A DNA stretch of 39,448 nt from JACQFZ01 sp036381895 (GTDB taxonomy: Bacteria > Pseudomonadota > Gammaproteobacteria > Acidiferrobacterales > Sulfurifustaceae). Of this stretch, positions 1 to 7,907 are shown one piece after another (positions within the stretch are counted from its first letter, which is position 1; each line of letters opens with the position of its first letter). The notes under the pieces are model-generated. The model saw nothing but the letters and a program-made list of their open reading frames with translations, was not told the origin of the DNA and made no database searches. The position numbers and the translations under genes were made by a program. The stretch is taken from assembly GCA_036381895.1 (NCBI GenBank), contig DASVBY010000021.1:1-39448 (forward strand). Reading direction: 5' to 3'.

Positions 1-1
1 C

Positions 2-955
2 GGGCGCTGCGCCGGCGTCGTCTACGGCTCGGGCTTCGAGCATCGTTTCGAGCTCCTGCGTGCGCTCGCCGCCGGCCGCCGTCTCTACGGCAACACCCCG
101 GAAACCGTACAGCGCGCCAAGGATCCGGCGGCCTTCTTCGCGCTGCTGCGCCGCCTGCGCATTCCGCATCCGGAAACCTCGCTCGCACCGCCCGCCGATC
201 GGCGCGGCTGGCTGGCGAAGCAGGCGGGCGCCGCCGGCGGCGAGCACGTGCAACCGGCGGTGCGCCTGGCGCCGGCCGACCGCCCGGTGTACTACCAGCG
301 CGCCTGCACCGGGCGCGGCGTATCGCTGCTCTTTCTCGCCGACGGGGCGCGCTGCCGCATCATCGGCTGCAGCGAGACCTGGACCTGCACCGACGATGCG
401 CGCGCGCCGTACCGCTATGGCGGAGCGGTGAGCGACGCCGAGCTGCCCGCCGCCGTACGCGAGCGCCTGTACGCCGCGGCGCGCATGCTGACCGCCGCGC
501 TCGGCCTGCGCGGGTTGAACGGGCTCGATGCGCTGGTGCGGGACGACGCCTTCGTCGTGCTCGAGATCAATCCGCGCCCGGGTGCGACCTTCGAGCTGTA
601 CGAACCGAAGTACGCCGAGAGCTTCTTCGAGCTGCACCTGCGCGCTTCCTCCGGCGAACTCCCGCCGCTCACACCCGTCTCGCCGCTCGCGCGCGCGCAT
701 GCGGTCGTTTACGCGCCGCGCGCGCTCGTCATCGATGCCGGGATCGAGTGGCCGGAAGGATGCAGCGACCTGCCCGTGCCGGGGCGCGCCGTTGCCGCCG
801 GCGCCCCGCTGTGCATGGTGCACGCCGCGGGGCGCACGGCGGCCGAGGCGCGCCGCCTCGTGCTCGAGCGCCGCGCCCGGGTGCAGGCGCTCTTCGCCGC
901 GCCGGCGCGCGCTCGCACGCTGCGCCGCGCGGGCGGCCGGGAAGGTGTGCGATGA
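2..955 (+). CDS. ATP-grasp ligase of the H4MPT/methylofuran island, 5' end missing
   Basis: The reading frame is open from base 2 and ends in TGA at 953-955, giving about 317 residues with no start codon in the window, so the gene begins further left. The visible part contains the phrases LYGNTPETVQRAKDP near its start and VVLEINPRPGATFE near the middle. The second is the metal- and ATP-binding EINPRPG signature of ATP-grasp carboxylate-amine ligases. Proteins of this kind (often called orf17 in Methylobacterium) sit next to mch and fae in H4MPT-using bacteria. The substrate is unproven; amide-bond formation in the H4MPT or methylofuran side chain is a reasonable guess. Its TGA overlaps the mch ATG by ATGA, so the two are probably co-translated. 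Confidence 0.82.
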   Translation, partial: GRCAGVVYGSGFEHRFELLRALAAGRRLYGNTPETVQRAKDPAAFFALLRRLRIPHPETSLAPPADRRGWLAKQAGAAGGEHVQPAVRLAPADRPVYYQRACTGRGVSLLFLADGARCRIIGCSETWTCTDDARAPYRYGGAVSDAELPAAVRERLYAAARMLTAALGLRGLNGLDALVRDDAFVVLEINPRPGATFELYEPKYAESFFELHLRASSGELPPLTPVSPLARAHAVVYAPRALVIDAGIEWPEGCSDLPVPGRAVAAGAPLCMVHAAGRTAAEARRLVLERRARVQALFAAPARARTLRRAGGREGVR

Positions 956-1944
956 GCGGAGAGACCCCGCTCGCGGCCGCGCCGAGTCTCAATGCCCGCG
1001 CCGCGCCGCTCGTGGCGGCGCTCATCGCCGACGCGCCGAGTCTGCGCCTCGGCATCGAGCGCCTCGCGAACGGCGCGGTCATCGTCGATGCCGGCATCGA
1101 CGCCCCCGGCGGGCTCGAAGCCGGCCGGCGCATCGCCGAGATCTGCCTCGGCGGCCTCGGGCAGGTGCGGCTGCAGAGCGCGGGCTTCGATGCGCGCTGG
1201 CCGATCGCGGTGAGCGTGCATACGCATCAGCCCGTGCTCGCCTGCCTCGGCAGCCAATACGCCGGCTGGAGCCTGTCGCAGCGCGAAGGCGAGAAGACGT
1301 TCCATGCGCTCGCCTCCGGACCCGGGCGTGCGCTCGCGCTGAAGGAACCGCTCTTCGCCGAGCTCGGCTACCGCGACCGGGCCGACGCCGCGTGCCTGGT
1401 GCTCGAGGTCGATCGGCGTCCGCCCGCGGCCCTCGCGGACAAGATCGCGCGCGACTGCGGTGTCGCGCCCGAGCGCGTCACGCTCATTCTCACGCCGACG
1501 CGCAGCCTCGCCGGCACGGTGCAGATCATCGCGCGCTCGCTCGAGGTCGCGCTGCACAAGGCGCACGCGCTCGGCTTCGCCCTCGCCGACATCGTCGACG
1601 GGCACGGCGCGGCGCCGCTGCCGCCGCCCGCAGCCGATTTCATCGCCGCCATGGGGCGCACCAACGACGCCATCATCTACGGCGGAATGGTGCAGCTCTA
1701 CGTGCGCGGCAGCGACGACGGCGCGCGCGACCTGGCGCAGCGGCTGCCCGCGTGCGCCTCGCGCGATTACGGCAAGCCGTTCGCGCAGGTGTTCGAGGAC
1801 TACGGCCGCGACTTCTTCCGCATCGACCCGATGCTCTTCAGCCCTGCGCGCGTCGCGGTCACCGCGCTCGCGAGCGGCCGCACATTCGAGGCGGGAAGCA
1901 TCGACACCGCGCTCCTCGAGCGCAGCTTCGGTGCCGGCGCATGA
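952..1944 (+). CDS. mch: Methenyl-H4MPT cyclohydrolase
   Basis: This 330-residue protein is recognised as Mch, which interconverts 5,10-methenyl-H4MPT and 5-formyl-H4MPT in the cytoplasmic formaldehyde oxidation pathway. Family-like stretches include LACLGSQYAGWSL around residues 94-106 and IIYGGMVQLYV in the second half, and the length matches the usual 310-330 residues. The ATG at 952 overlaps the upstream stop codon (ATGA), and its own stop overlaps the next ATG the same way. The neighbours (ATP-grasp, orf5, orf7, fae) are the standard bacterial H4MPT gene order. The partner genes mtdB and fhcABCD are not in the window. Confidence 0.95.
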   Translation: MSGETPLAAAPSLNARAAPLVAALIADAPSLRLGIERLANGAVIVDAGIDAPGGLEAGRRIAEICLGGLGQVRLQSAGFDARWPIAVSVHTHQPVLACLGSQYAGWSLSQREGEKTFHALASGPGRALALKEPLFAELGYRDRADAACLVLEVDRRPPAALADKIARDCGVAPERVTLILTPTRSLAGTVQIIARSLEVALHKAHALGFALADIVDGHGAAPLPPPAADFIAAMGRTNDAIIYGGMVQLYVRGSDDGARDLAQRLPACASRDYGKPFAQVFEDYGRDFFRIDPMLFSPARVAVTALASGRTFEAGSIDTALLERSFGAGA

Positions 1945-2852
1945 GCGGCGATATCGCCATCGTCTCCGACGCGCCCGGGTGGCACGGGGCGCAGCTCAAG
2001 CGCGCGCTGCGCGCGCGGGGCTGGCGCGCGCGCTACGTGTCGCTGCGCGCGTGCCGGTTCGATGCCGCGCACGGCGGCGGCGTGGTGCTGCCGGGTTTCG
2101 GAACACAGCTCCCGGACGGCGTGCTCGTGCGCGGCATTCCGGGCGGCACGTTCGAGGAGGTGACGTTCTATCTCGGCGTGCTGCACGCGCTGCGCGTGCT
2201 CGGCGTGCCGGTGTACAACGACGCGCGCGCGATCGAGCGCAGCGTCGACAAGAGCGCGACGAGCTTCCTGCTGCAGCGCCGCGGCATTCCCACGCCGCCG
2301 GCCTGGGCGCTGACCGATCCGGCGCCGGCGCGGGCGCTCCTCATCGCCGAGACCGCGCGCGGGCACGAGCTCGTGCTGAAGCCGCTCTTCGGCGCGCGCG
2401 GGCGCGGACTGCAGCGGCTCGGGCCGGGCGCGGCGCTGCCCGCGCCCGAGGCGTACGCCGGCGTCTACTACCTGCAGCGCTTCGTGCCGCCGGCGGACGC
2501 GGTCTGGCGCGACTGGCGCGTGTTCGTGATCGGCGGCGAGGCGGTCGCCGCCATGCGGCGCGAGGCGCGGGACTGGGTGACCAACGTCGCCCGCGGGGCG
2601 CGCTGCCGGCCGGAGCGGCTCAGCGCGGCGCTCGCTGCGCCGGCCTGCGCCGCGGCCGCCGCGCTCGGCCTCGACCACGCGGGCGTCGATCTGATGCGCG
2701 ACGCCGCCGGGCGCTACGTCGTGATCGAAGTGAACGGGGTTCCCGCGTGGAAAGGGCTGCAGAGCGTGTGCCCGATCAACCTTGCCGAGCGCCTCGTCGA
2801 CGATTTTCTCGCGCGATCGTTCGCGCCGATCGCGCGCGAGGCGGCGCCATGA
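1941..2852 (+). CDS. orf5: RimK-like ATP-grasp protein, orf5 of the H4MPT cluster
   Basis: The 303-residue product is a RimK/glutathione-synthetase-like ATP-grasp enzyme. Visible signs are YNDARAIERSVDKSATSFLL (residues about 93-112, the usual 'N-x-x-x-I-x-x-x-x-D-K' lead-in), the ATP-binding lysine in LVLKPLFGARGRGL (about 148-161), and the metal ligands in YVVIEVNGVPAWKG near the C-terminus. The order mch-orf5-orf7-fae is the one known from Methylobacterium extorquens. The function is not established; ligation of glutamate or another acid to the pterin or furan cofactor is inferred. ATGA overlaps on both sides show translational coupling. Confidence 0.88.
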   Translation: MSGDIAIVSDAPGWHGAQLKRALRARGWRARYVSLRACRFDAAHGGGVVLPGFGTQLPDGVLVRGIPGGTFEEVTFYLGVLHALRVLGVPVYNDARAIERSVDKSATSFLLQRRGIPTPPAWALTDPAPARALLIAETARGHELVLKPLFGARGRGLQRLGPGAALPAPEAYAGVYYLQRFVPPADAVWRDWRVFVIGGEAVAAMRREARDWVTNVARGARCRPERLSAALAAPACAAAAALGLDHAGVDLMRDAAGRYVVIEVNGVPAWKGLQSVCPINLAERLVDDFLARSFAPIAREAAP

Positions 2853-3760
2853 TCGCGCTCGCCCCGAAGCGGGTGGCGCGCGGTCTGCGCGCGGCGTGTC
2901 TTACGGAGCTGCGTGTCGCCAAGCCCGGCAACGTGAGCATGGCTTCGCCCGGCCACGGGATGAGCGCGCGCGATTTCGTCGCGAGCGCGCGCGTCGCCGC
3001 ACCGGCGCTCGCCGCAGCCGCCGGCGGCGTCGGCGAGCGCGTGCTGCGCGCGGTCGAAGCCACCCGTGCGGTGGCCGGCTGCAATACCAATCTCGGCATC
3101 GTGCTGCTCTGCGCGCCGCTCGCGCACGCGGCGCTCGTGCCCGCCGCCGAGCGCGCGCTGCGGCCGCGGCTCGAGGCCGTGCTCGCGGCGCTCGATCGGC
3201 GCGACGCGGAGCTCGCCTACCGCGCGATCCGGCTCGCCGCTCCCGGCGGCCTCGGCACCGCGCCCGCGCACGACGTGCGCGCGGCGCCGGCGGTAACGCT
3301 CCTCGAGGCGATGCGCACGGCCGCCGCCTGGGACCGGATCGCCTTCCAGTACGCGTACGGCTACGCCGATATCTTCGCGTTCGCGCTGCCCTGCCTCGAG
3401 CGCACGCTCGCTCGCTTCGGGCCGCGGCGCGAGTCGCTCCTCGGCCTCTACCTCGAGCTGCTCGCGCGCTTTCCGGACAGTCACGTGGCGCGCCGCCACG
3501 GCATCCGTGCGGCGGAGGAGCTGAGCGCGCGCGCGGCGCGGCTCGCGGCGCGCCTCGCGGCGCGGGGCGCAACGGCGCGCTTTCGCGCCGAAGCGCAGGC
3601 GTTCGATCGCGAGCTCAAGCGCCGCGGCGTGAACCCGGGCACCACCGCCGATCTCACCGTGGCGACGCTCTTCGCGCGCTGCCTCGCGCGGGAGCTGGCC
3701 GCCGCCGCGCCGGCGGCGATGCCGTGGACGACGCGCGTGCGCGCGCGCCGATGTCGTTAA
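2849..3760 (+). CDS. orf7: CitG-like triphosphoribosyl-dephospho-CoA synthase family protein, orf7
   Basis: The 303-residue protein belongs to the CitG/MdcB family. It shows the N-terminal AKPGNVSMASPGHGM segment (residues about 24-38) and AGCNTNLGIVLLCAPLA (about 75-91), the family's nucleotide-handling motifs, and a C-terminal RGVNPGTTADLTVATLFA that is typical of the family end. Classical members make the citrate-lyase prosthetic-group precursor. No citrate or malonate decarboxylase genes are nearby, and this orf7 version is known from H4MPT clusters, where it likely transfers a phosphoribosyl-type group during cofactor assembly (inferred). The gene starts on an ATGA overlap with orf5. A 30-base gap then separates it from fae. 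Confidence 0.87.
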   Translation: MIALAPKRVARGLRAACLTELRVAKPGNVSMASPGHGMSARDFVASARVAAPALAAAAGGVGERVLRAVEATRAVAGCNTNLGIVLLCAPLAHAALVPAAERALRPRLEAVLAALDRRDAELAYRAIRLAAPGGLGTAPAHDVRAAPAVTLLEAMRTAAAWDRIAFQYAYGYADIFAFALPCLERTLARFGPRRESLLGLYLELLARFPDSHVARRHGIRAAEELSARAARLAARLAARGATARFRAEAQAFDRELKRRGVNPGTTADLTVATLFARCLARELAAAAPAAMPWTTRVRARRCR

Positions 3761-3790
3761 CTTCAACCCACCGTAAGAGAGGACGCAGCA

Positions 3791-4297
3791 ATGGCCAAGA
3801 TCGATCGAGTGATGGTAGGAGAGGCGCTGGTAGGCGAAGGCAACGAAGTGGCGCACGTGGACCTCATCATGGGACCGCGCGGCAGCGCCGCTGAGACGGC
3901 CTTCTGCAACGCGCTCACGAACAACAAGGACGGATTCACCTCGCTGCTCGCGGTGATCGCGCCGAACCTGCCGACCAAGCCGAACACGATCCTGTTCAAC
4001 AAGGTGACGATCAAAAACGCCACCCAGGCGGTGCAGATGTTCGGTCCCGCCCAGCACGCGGTCGCGATGGCGGTCGCCGACTGCGTTGCCGACGGAACGA
4101 TTCCGGCGGCCGAGGCCGATGACATCTACATCTGCGTCGGCGTCTTCATTCACTGGGAAGCGAAGGACAACAAGAAGATCCAGGAGTACAACTACGAGGC
4201 GACCAAGCTCTCGATCAAGCGCGCGGTCGCGGGCGAGCCGAAGGCGCAGGAGGTGGTGCAGAAAAAGTCGCAGGTAAAGCACCCGTTTGCCGCGTGA
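3791..4297 (+). CDS. fae: Formaldehyde-activating enzyme
   Basis: Fae speeds the condensation of formaldehyde with dH4MPT to methylene-dH4MPT in the cytoplasm. The 168-residue protein matches the family end to end: VGEALVGEGNEVAHVDLIMG at the N-terminus with the conserved histidine (residue 22, proposed catalytic in Fae), PRGSAAETAFCNAL, FTSLLAVIAPNLP, MFGPAQHAVAMAVAD and VFIHWEA. An AGAGAGGA ribosome site lies about 7 bases before the ATG. Lysine and asparagine codons are richer here than in the neighbours, as expected for one of the most abundant proteins of a methylotroph. No second fae-like copy was seen in the window. Confidence 0.97.
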   Translation: MAKIDRVMVGEALVGEGNEVAHVDLIMGPRGSAAETAFCNALTNNKDGFTSLLAVIAPNLPTKPNTILFNKVTIKNATQAVQMFGPAQHAVAMAVADCVADGTIPAAEADDIYICVGVFIHWEAKDNKKIQEYNYEATKLSIKRAVAGEPKAQEVVQKKSQVKHPFAA

Positions 4298-4307
4298 CGC
4301 GCGGCCG

Positions 4308-4342
4308 GGCGACCCGGGGTGGGTGCGCCGCTTCGGGTCGCC
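4308..4342. repeat. GC-rich inverted repeat downstream of fae
   Basis: Bases 4308-4316 (GGCGACCCG) pair perfectly with 4334-4342 (CGGGTCGCC), with a 17-base loop. Pairing can continue a few bases outward after one mismatch. It lies just past the fae stop, between fae and the convergent orf9 gene. No T run follows on either strand, so it is a candidate 3'-end stabiliser or weak terminator, not a clear intrinsic terminator. Apart from it, 4298-4503 holds no credible gene. Confidence 0.45.
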
Positions 4343-4503
4343 GGGCGCGGCGCGGCAGCGAACCGTCGACGATGCGCCGCGGGGGGCGGGCGAACGCGGT
4401 GACGCGCGCGGCGACGCGGCGCGACGCGGTTTCGCGGCGTGATTCGGCCATCGACCTCGAGGCGGCGCCACACGTGCGCGGCGGCGCGCGCCGGGTGCGG
4501 ACC

Positions 4504-5202
4504 TCAGTCGTAGCGGGCGAGCGTCTCGCGCGGCAGCCGGCCGGCGTGCAGCGCCGTTGCGAGGAGAACGCCGGCGGTGCCTTGTGCTGCGAGGTCCTCG
4601 AGGTCGGCCGGACCGCGAACGCCGCCGGCCGCATAGAGGCGGCAGGCGGGCGCGAGCGCGCGCAGCCGCTGCAGCCGCTCGAGATCCGGCCCGGCGTCGG
4701 CGCCGACGCGCGCGAGCGTCATCGCGATCACGCGCTCGGGCCAGAGCCCGGGGTCGGCGAGGAGTGTCGCAGGCCCGAGCAGTGCGTCGCCCCTGAAGTC
4801 GAGCGAGAGCACGAGCTCCGGCACGGCGCGTACGGCTTCGCGGAGCGCATCCACGCTCGCGAGCGTTTCGCTTCCGACGACCGGACGGACCCGGTCCTCG
4901 ATGCGTGCGGCGACCGCGTCAGCGGCACCGGCGCAGCCGGCGTCGACCCAGAGCTCGAGCTGCGGGAAATCGCGCCGGAGCGCGCGTACGATCGCGCGGT
5001 TGTCGCCGCGGCGCTCGATGGCGTCGAGGTCGGCGACGTAGAGCGTGCGGAACGGATGCAGCGCGAGCAGCGCGTGCACCACGGCGAAGGGATCGCTGCC
5101 CCCGCCGAGCGCACTCGCGAGCGGCCGGTAGGCGGCGCGATTACCGCCGCGGGCGTGCACCACCTCCCCGCGCAGCAGATCGATTACCGGAATCAGTTGC
5201 AC
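4504..5202 (-). CDS. orf9: HisA/HisF-like TIM-barrel protein, orf9 of the H4MPT cluster
   Basis: The 232-residue product starts with GTG at 5202 and reads MQLIPVIDLLRGEVVHA, the HisA N-terminus with the catalytic-type Asp8. A second acidic site is in LVLSLDFRGD, and the phosphate-binding loop appears as YAAGGVRGPADL near the C-terminus. HisA itself acts on ProFAR in histidine synthesis, but no other his genes are present, and HisA-like orf9 proteins are known in H4MPT clusters. The true reaction is unknown; sugar-phosphate isomerisation during pterin or furan assembly is an inference. The start lies only 8 bases from the divergent orfY start, so the two genes' control signals must sit inside each other's coding region. 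Confidence 0.83.
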   Translation of the reverse strand: MQLIPVIDLLRGEVVHARGGNRAAYRPLASALGGGSDPFAVVHALLALHPFRTLYVADLDAIERRGDNRAIVRALRRDFPQLELWVDAGCAGAADAVAARIEDRVRPVVGSETLASVDALREAVRAVPELVLSLDFRGDALLGPATLLADPGLWPERVIAMTLARVGADAGPDLERLQRLRALAPACRLYAAGGVRGPADLEDLAAQGTAGVLLATALHAGRLPRETLARYD

Positions 5203-5210
5203 GGCGCGCC

Positions 5211-6206
5211 ATGCGTGTATACGTGTGCGAGTATGTTACGGGCGGCGGGTGCCTGACTGAAGCGTTGCCCGCATCGCTGGTACGCGAGGGCGACCTGATG
5301 CTGCGCGCGCTGGTGCGCGATCTGAGCGATATCGACGGCATCGAGGTGGTGGTGAGCCGCGATGCCCGGCTCCCGGATCCGGGGCTCGCGTGCGAGGTCA
5401 TCCGCCTCGAGCCGTCCGCCGATGCGTGGGCGCAGTGGCGGCGGGCGATCGCGCGCGCGGACGCGACCTGGCCGATCGCGCCGGAGACGGGCGGGGCGCT
5501 CGAGCGCCTGAGCCGACTGGTGCTCGATGCGCAGCGCGCGCTCCTCGGGAGCGCGCCGGCGAGCGTCGCGGTGGCGGCGAGCAAACGGGCGACCGCCGCG
5601 CGCCTCGCGCAATGCGGCATCGCCGTCGTGCCGACGTACCCCGCCGCGCAGGCGCCGCTCGCGCAGGCGCGGTTCTGGGTGGTGAAGCCGGACGACGGCG
5701 CCGGCGCCGCCGACACGCGCCTTTATGCGCGCGCCGCACTCGCCGCCGCGCTCGAAGACGGCGCCGTCCCGAACGGTTACGTCGCGCAGCCCTACCTCGA
5801 AGGCACCGCGGCGAGCCTCTCGCTCATATGCCGCGACGGCCGGGCATGGCTCCTCACCGCCAACCGCCAGCGCATCGCCTGCGAGGACGGCGCGTTCCGG
5901 CTGCAGGGCGTCGTGGTCAACGGCCTCGCGCGCGAGCGGGTGCGCTTCGAGCCGCTCGCGCGCGCCGTCGCCGCCGCGTTCCCCGGTCTCTGGGGCTACG
6001 TCGGAATCGACGCGATCTGCACGCCGGGGGCGGTACGCGTGCTCGAGATCAATCCCAGGCTGACGACGTCCTATGCGGGCTTGCGCGCCGCGCTCGGCGT
6101 CAATCCCGCCGCGCTCGTGCTCGCGCTCGCGCACGCGGACCCGCGGGTGCCGGCCGCCGCGCGCCCGCCCGTGAACGTGGATGTGGAGCTCGGCTGTGCG
6201 GCGTGA
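5211..6206 (+). CDS. orfY: ATP-grasp protein OrfY
   Basis: The 331-residue protein begins MRVYVCEYVTGGGCLTEAL, the characteristic start of OrfY-type ATP-grasp proteins from methylotroph H4MPT clusters. Further signs are VAASKRATAARLAQCGI (about 122-138), FWVVKPDDGAGAADTRLY with the ATP-binding lysine (about 155-172), and VRVLEINPRLTTSYAGLR near the end, which holds the metal ligands. It is presumably an amide ligase for H4MPT or methylofuran; the methanogen tyramine-glutamate ligase MfnD is also an ATP-grasp enzyme, so that role is possible but unproven. The ATG at 5211 lies 8 bases from the divergent orf9 start. The 3' end overlaps the next gene. Confidence 0.86.
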   Translation: MRVYVCEYVTGGGCLTEALPASLVREGDLMLRALVRDLSDIDGIEVVVSRDARLPDPGLACEVIRLEPSADAWAQWRRAIARADATWPIAPETGGALERLSRLVLDAQRALLGSAPASVAVAASKRATAARLAQCGIAVVPTYPAAQAPLAQARFWVVKPDDGAGAADTRLYARAALAAALEDGAVPNGYVAQPYLEGTAASLSLICRDGRAWLLTANRQRIACEDGAFRLQGVVVNGLARERVRFEPLARAVAAAFPGLWGYVGIDAICTPGAVRVLEINPRLTTSYAGLRAALGVNPAALVLALAHADPRVPAAARPPVNVDVELGCAA

Positions 6207-7239
6207 CGCGGTCACCGGCTGGGACGTCGGGGGCGCGCACCTCAAGGTCGCGGCGCTCGACGGCGACGGGCGCGTCGAGCAGGTGCACGTGCTGCCGTGT
6301 CCGCTGTGGCTCGGGCTGCATCACCTCGAGTCCGCGACCGATCAGGCGCTCGCGCTGCTCGGCGGCGGCACGCGGCGCCACGCGATGACGCTCACGGGCG
6401 AGCTCGCCGACATCTTCCGCGACCGCCCGGAGGGCGTGCGCACGCTGGTGCAGTTCATGGCGGCGCGGCTGTCCGGCCGGGAGCTGCTCGTCTACGCCGG
6501 TTCGGCCGGATTCTTCACGCCCGAAGCGGTCGCCGAGCGCCCGGAGCTCGTCGCTTCGGCGAACTGGCTCGCCGCCGCGACGTTCGCCGCCGCGCGGCTC
6601 GCCTGCGGGCTCGTGGTCGACATCGGCAGCACCACCACCGATATCACGCTGGTGTCCGCCGGGCGCGTGCACAACCGCGGCTATACCGACCACGAGCGGC
6701 TGCACTACGAGGAGATCGTTTACACCGGCGCCGTGCGCACGCCGGTCGCCGCACTCGTCCAGCGCGTGCCGTTCGCGGGCGAGTGGCTCCCGCTCATGGC
6801 CGAGCAGTTCGCCACGACCGCCGACGTGCACCGCCTGACCGGGGCGCTGCCCGAACATGCGGACCTGCTCCCCGCGTGCGACAACGGTGCGAAGACGGTC
6901 GAGGGCAGCGCGCGGCGGCTCGCGCGCATGATCGGGCTCGACGCCGACACGGCGCCGCTCGCCGCGTGGCGGCGGCTCGCGTGCCACGTGAGCGAGGTGC
7001 AGTTGCGCCGGGTGCAGATCGCGTGCGAGCGCGCGCTGTCGCGCGGGATCGTGGAGGAGGCGGTGCCGGTGGTCGGCGCCGGCGTCGGACGCTTCCTCGT
7101 CGAGCAGCTCGCGGCGCGGCTGCGCTGCGCCTACATCGATTTCGGATCGCTGCTCGACGCGCGCCCGGCGGAGCGCGCACGCGCAGCGGATTGCGCGCCG
7201 GCGGTCGCGGTCGCCGAGCTCGCGCGCATCTGGGCATGA
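6196..7239 (+). CDS. mfnF: Hydantoinase/actin-fold H4MPT-linked protein, MfnF-like
   Basis: The 347-residue protein has an Hsp70/actin-type ATP-binding fold of the HyuA kind: TGWDVGGAHLKVAALDGDG at the N-terminus (phosphate 1 loop) and LVVDIGSTTTDITLV around residues 138-152 (second loop). This family is the 'H4MPT-linked C1 transfer pathway' protein of methylotrophs and is homologous to methanogen MfnF, which joins the furan moiety to the tyramine part of methanofuran. A matching role in methylofuran synthesis is inferred. The GTG at 6196 is preferred because GGAG lies 8 bases ahead; an in-frame ATG at 6181 would add five residues and a longer overlap with orfY. The stop overlaps the next ATG (ATGA). 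Confidence 0.82.
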   Translation: MRRDAVTGWDVGGAHLKVAALDGDGRVEQVHVLPCPLWLGLHHLESATDQALALLGGGTRRHAMTLTGELADIFRDRPEGVRTLVQFMAARLSGRELLVYAGSAGFFTPEAVAERPELVASANWLAAATFAAARLACGLVVDIGSTTTDITLVSAGRVHNRGYTDHERLHYEEIVYTGAVRTPVAALVQRVPFAGEWLPLMAEQFATTADVHRLTGALPEHADLLPACDNGAKTVEGSARRLARMIGLDADTAPLAAWRRLACHVSEVQLRRVQIACERALSRGIVEEAVPVVGAGVGRFLVEQLAARLRCAYIDFGSLLDARPAERARAADCAPAVAVAELARIWA

Positions 7240-7907
7240 GCCGCGCGCCGCGTCGCCGTCCCGGGCCGCCGGCCGCGCGCCCGCAGGCGGCGGTGTGGGT
7301 GATCAAGCTCGGCGGCAGCCTCGCCGACGGAGACGCGCTGCGGCATTGGCTCGAGGTGCTCGCGGCCGCCGGGCGCGGCCGCGCGGTCGTCGTTCCGGGC
7401 GGCGGCCGCTTCGCCGATCAGGTGCGCGCCGCGCAGGCGTGCGCGCGCTTCGACGACCGCGCCGCGCACCGCATGGCGCTCCTCGCGATGGAGCAGTACG
7501 CGGTGATGCTGTGCGCGCTCGCGCCCGCGCTCGCGCCGGTGAAGACGCCGCGCGGCGCCCGCCGCGCGCTCGCGCGCGGCCGCACCGCGATCTGGCTTCC
7601 GAGCGCGTACGCGCTCGCCGCCTGCCCGCTGCCGGCCTCCTGGGACACGACCTCCGACAGCCTGGCCGCGTGGTTCGCGTGGCGCCTCGGCGCGCAGCGC
7701 CTGGTGCTCGTCAAGTCGCTGCATTGCGCCGCGGGCGCGGCCCCGGCCGCTGCGCTGTGCGCAGCCGGTATCGTCGATCGCGCGTTCCCGCAGATGCTCG
7801 CGCGCATGGGAGTCCCGACCCTGCTCCTCGGGCCGAGCGATGCGCCGCGCCTGGAAGCACTGCTTCGCGGCGGCCGCGTTGGCAGGCTGCTGCGCGTCAC
7901 CGCGTGA
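7236..7907 (+). CDS. mfnE: Amino-acid-kinase-fold protein, MfnE-like kinase
   Basis: The 223-residue protein has the amino acid kinase fold: AAVWVIKLGGSLADGDALR (residues about 18-36) with the lysine and glycine-rich loop that bind ATP, and AVVVPGGGRFADQV (about 50-63). In methanogens the kinase MfnE of this superfamily phosphorylates the furan-methyl phosphate before MfnF acts, and here it directly follows the MfnF-like gene with an ATGA overlap. The pairing strongly suggests methylofuran synthesis, though the reaction here is inferred. The first about 17 residues are arginine- and proline-rich and look like an extension. The gene ends back-to-back with the convergent reductase gene, whose stop begins at the next base. 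Confidence 0.8.
   Translation: MSRAPRRRPGPPAARPQAAVWVIKLGGSLADGDALRHWLEVLAAAGRGRAVVVPGGGRFADQVRAAQACARFDDRAAHRMALLAMEQYAVMLCALAPALAPVKTPRGARRALARGRTAIWLPSAYALAACPLPASWDTTSDSLAAWFAWRLGAQRLVLVKSLHCAAGAAPAAALCAAGIVDRAFPQMLARMGVPTLLLGPSDAPRLEALLRGGRVGRLLRVTA

Noticed and set aside
528..3760. Very long alternative frames on the + strand (for example 528-2852 and 1460-3760)
   Set aside because: They run in other frames across mch, orf5 and orf7, are arginine- and alanine-rich with no motifs, and arise because stops are rare in G+C-rich DNA. The real genes have family motifs and tidy overlaps.
2714..4471. Long - strand open frame opposite orf7 and fae
   Set aside because: It is antisense to two clearly identified genes, lacks any family-like stretch and covers part of the intergenic repeat.
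4294..5256. + strand open frame opposite orf9
   Set aside because: Antisense to the HisA-like gene, with low-complexity Arg/Ala/Glu composition and no ribosome site.
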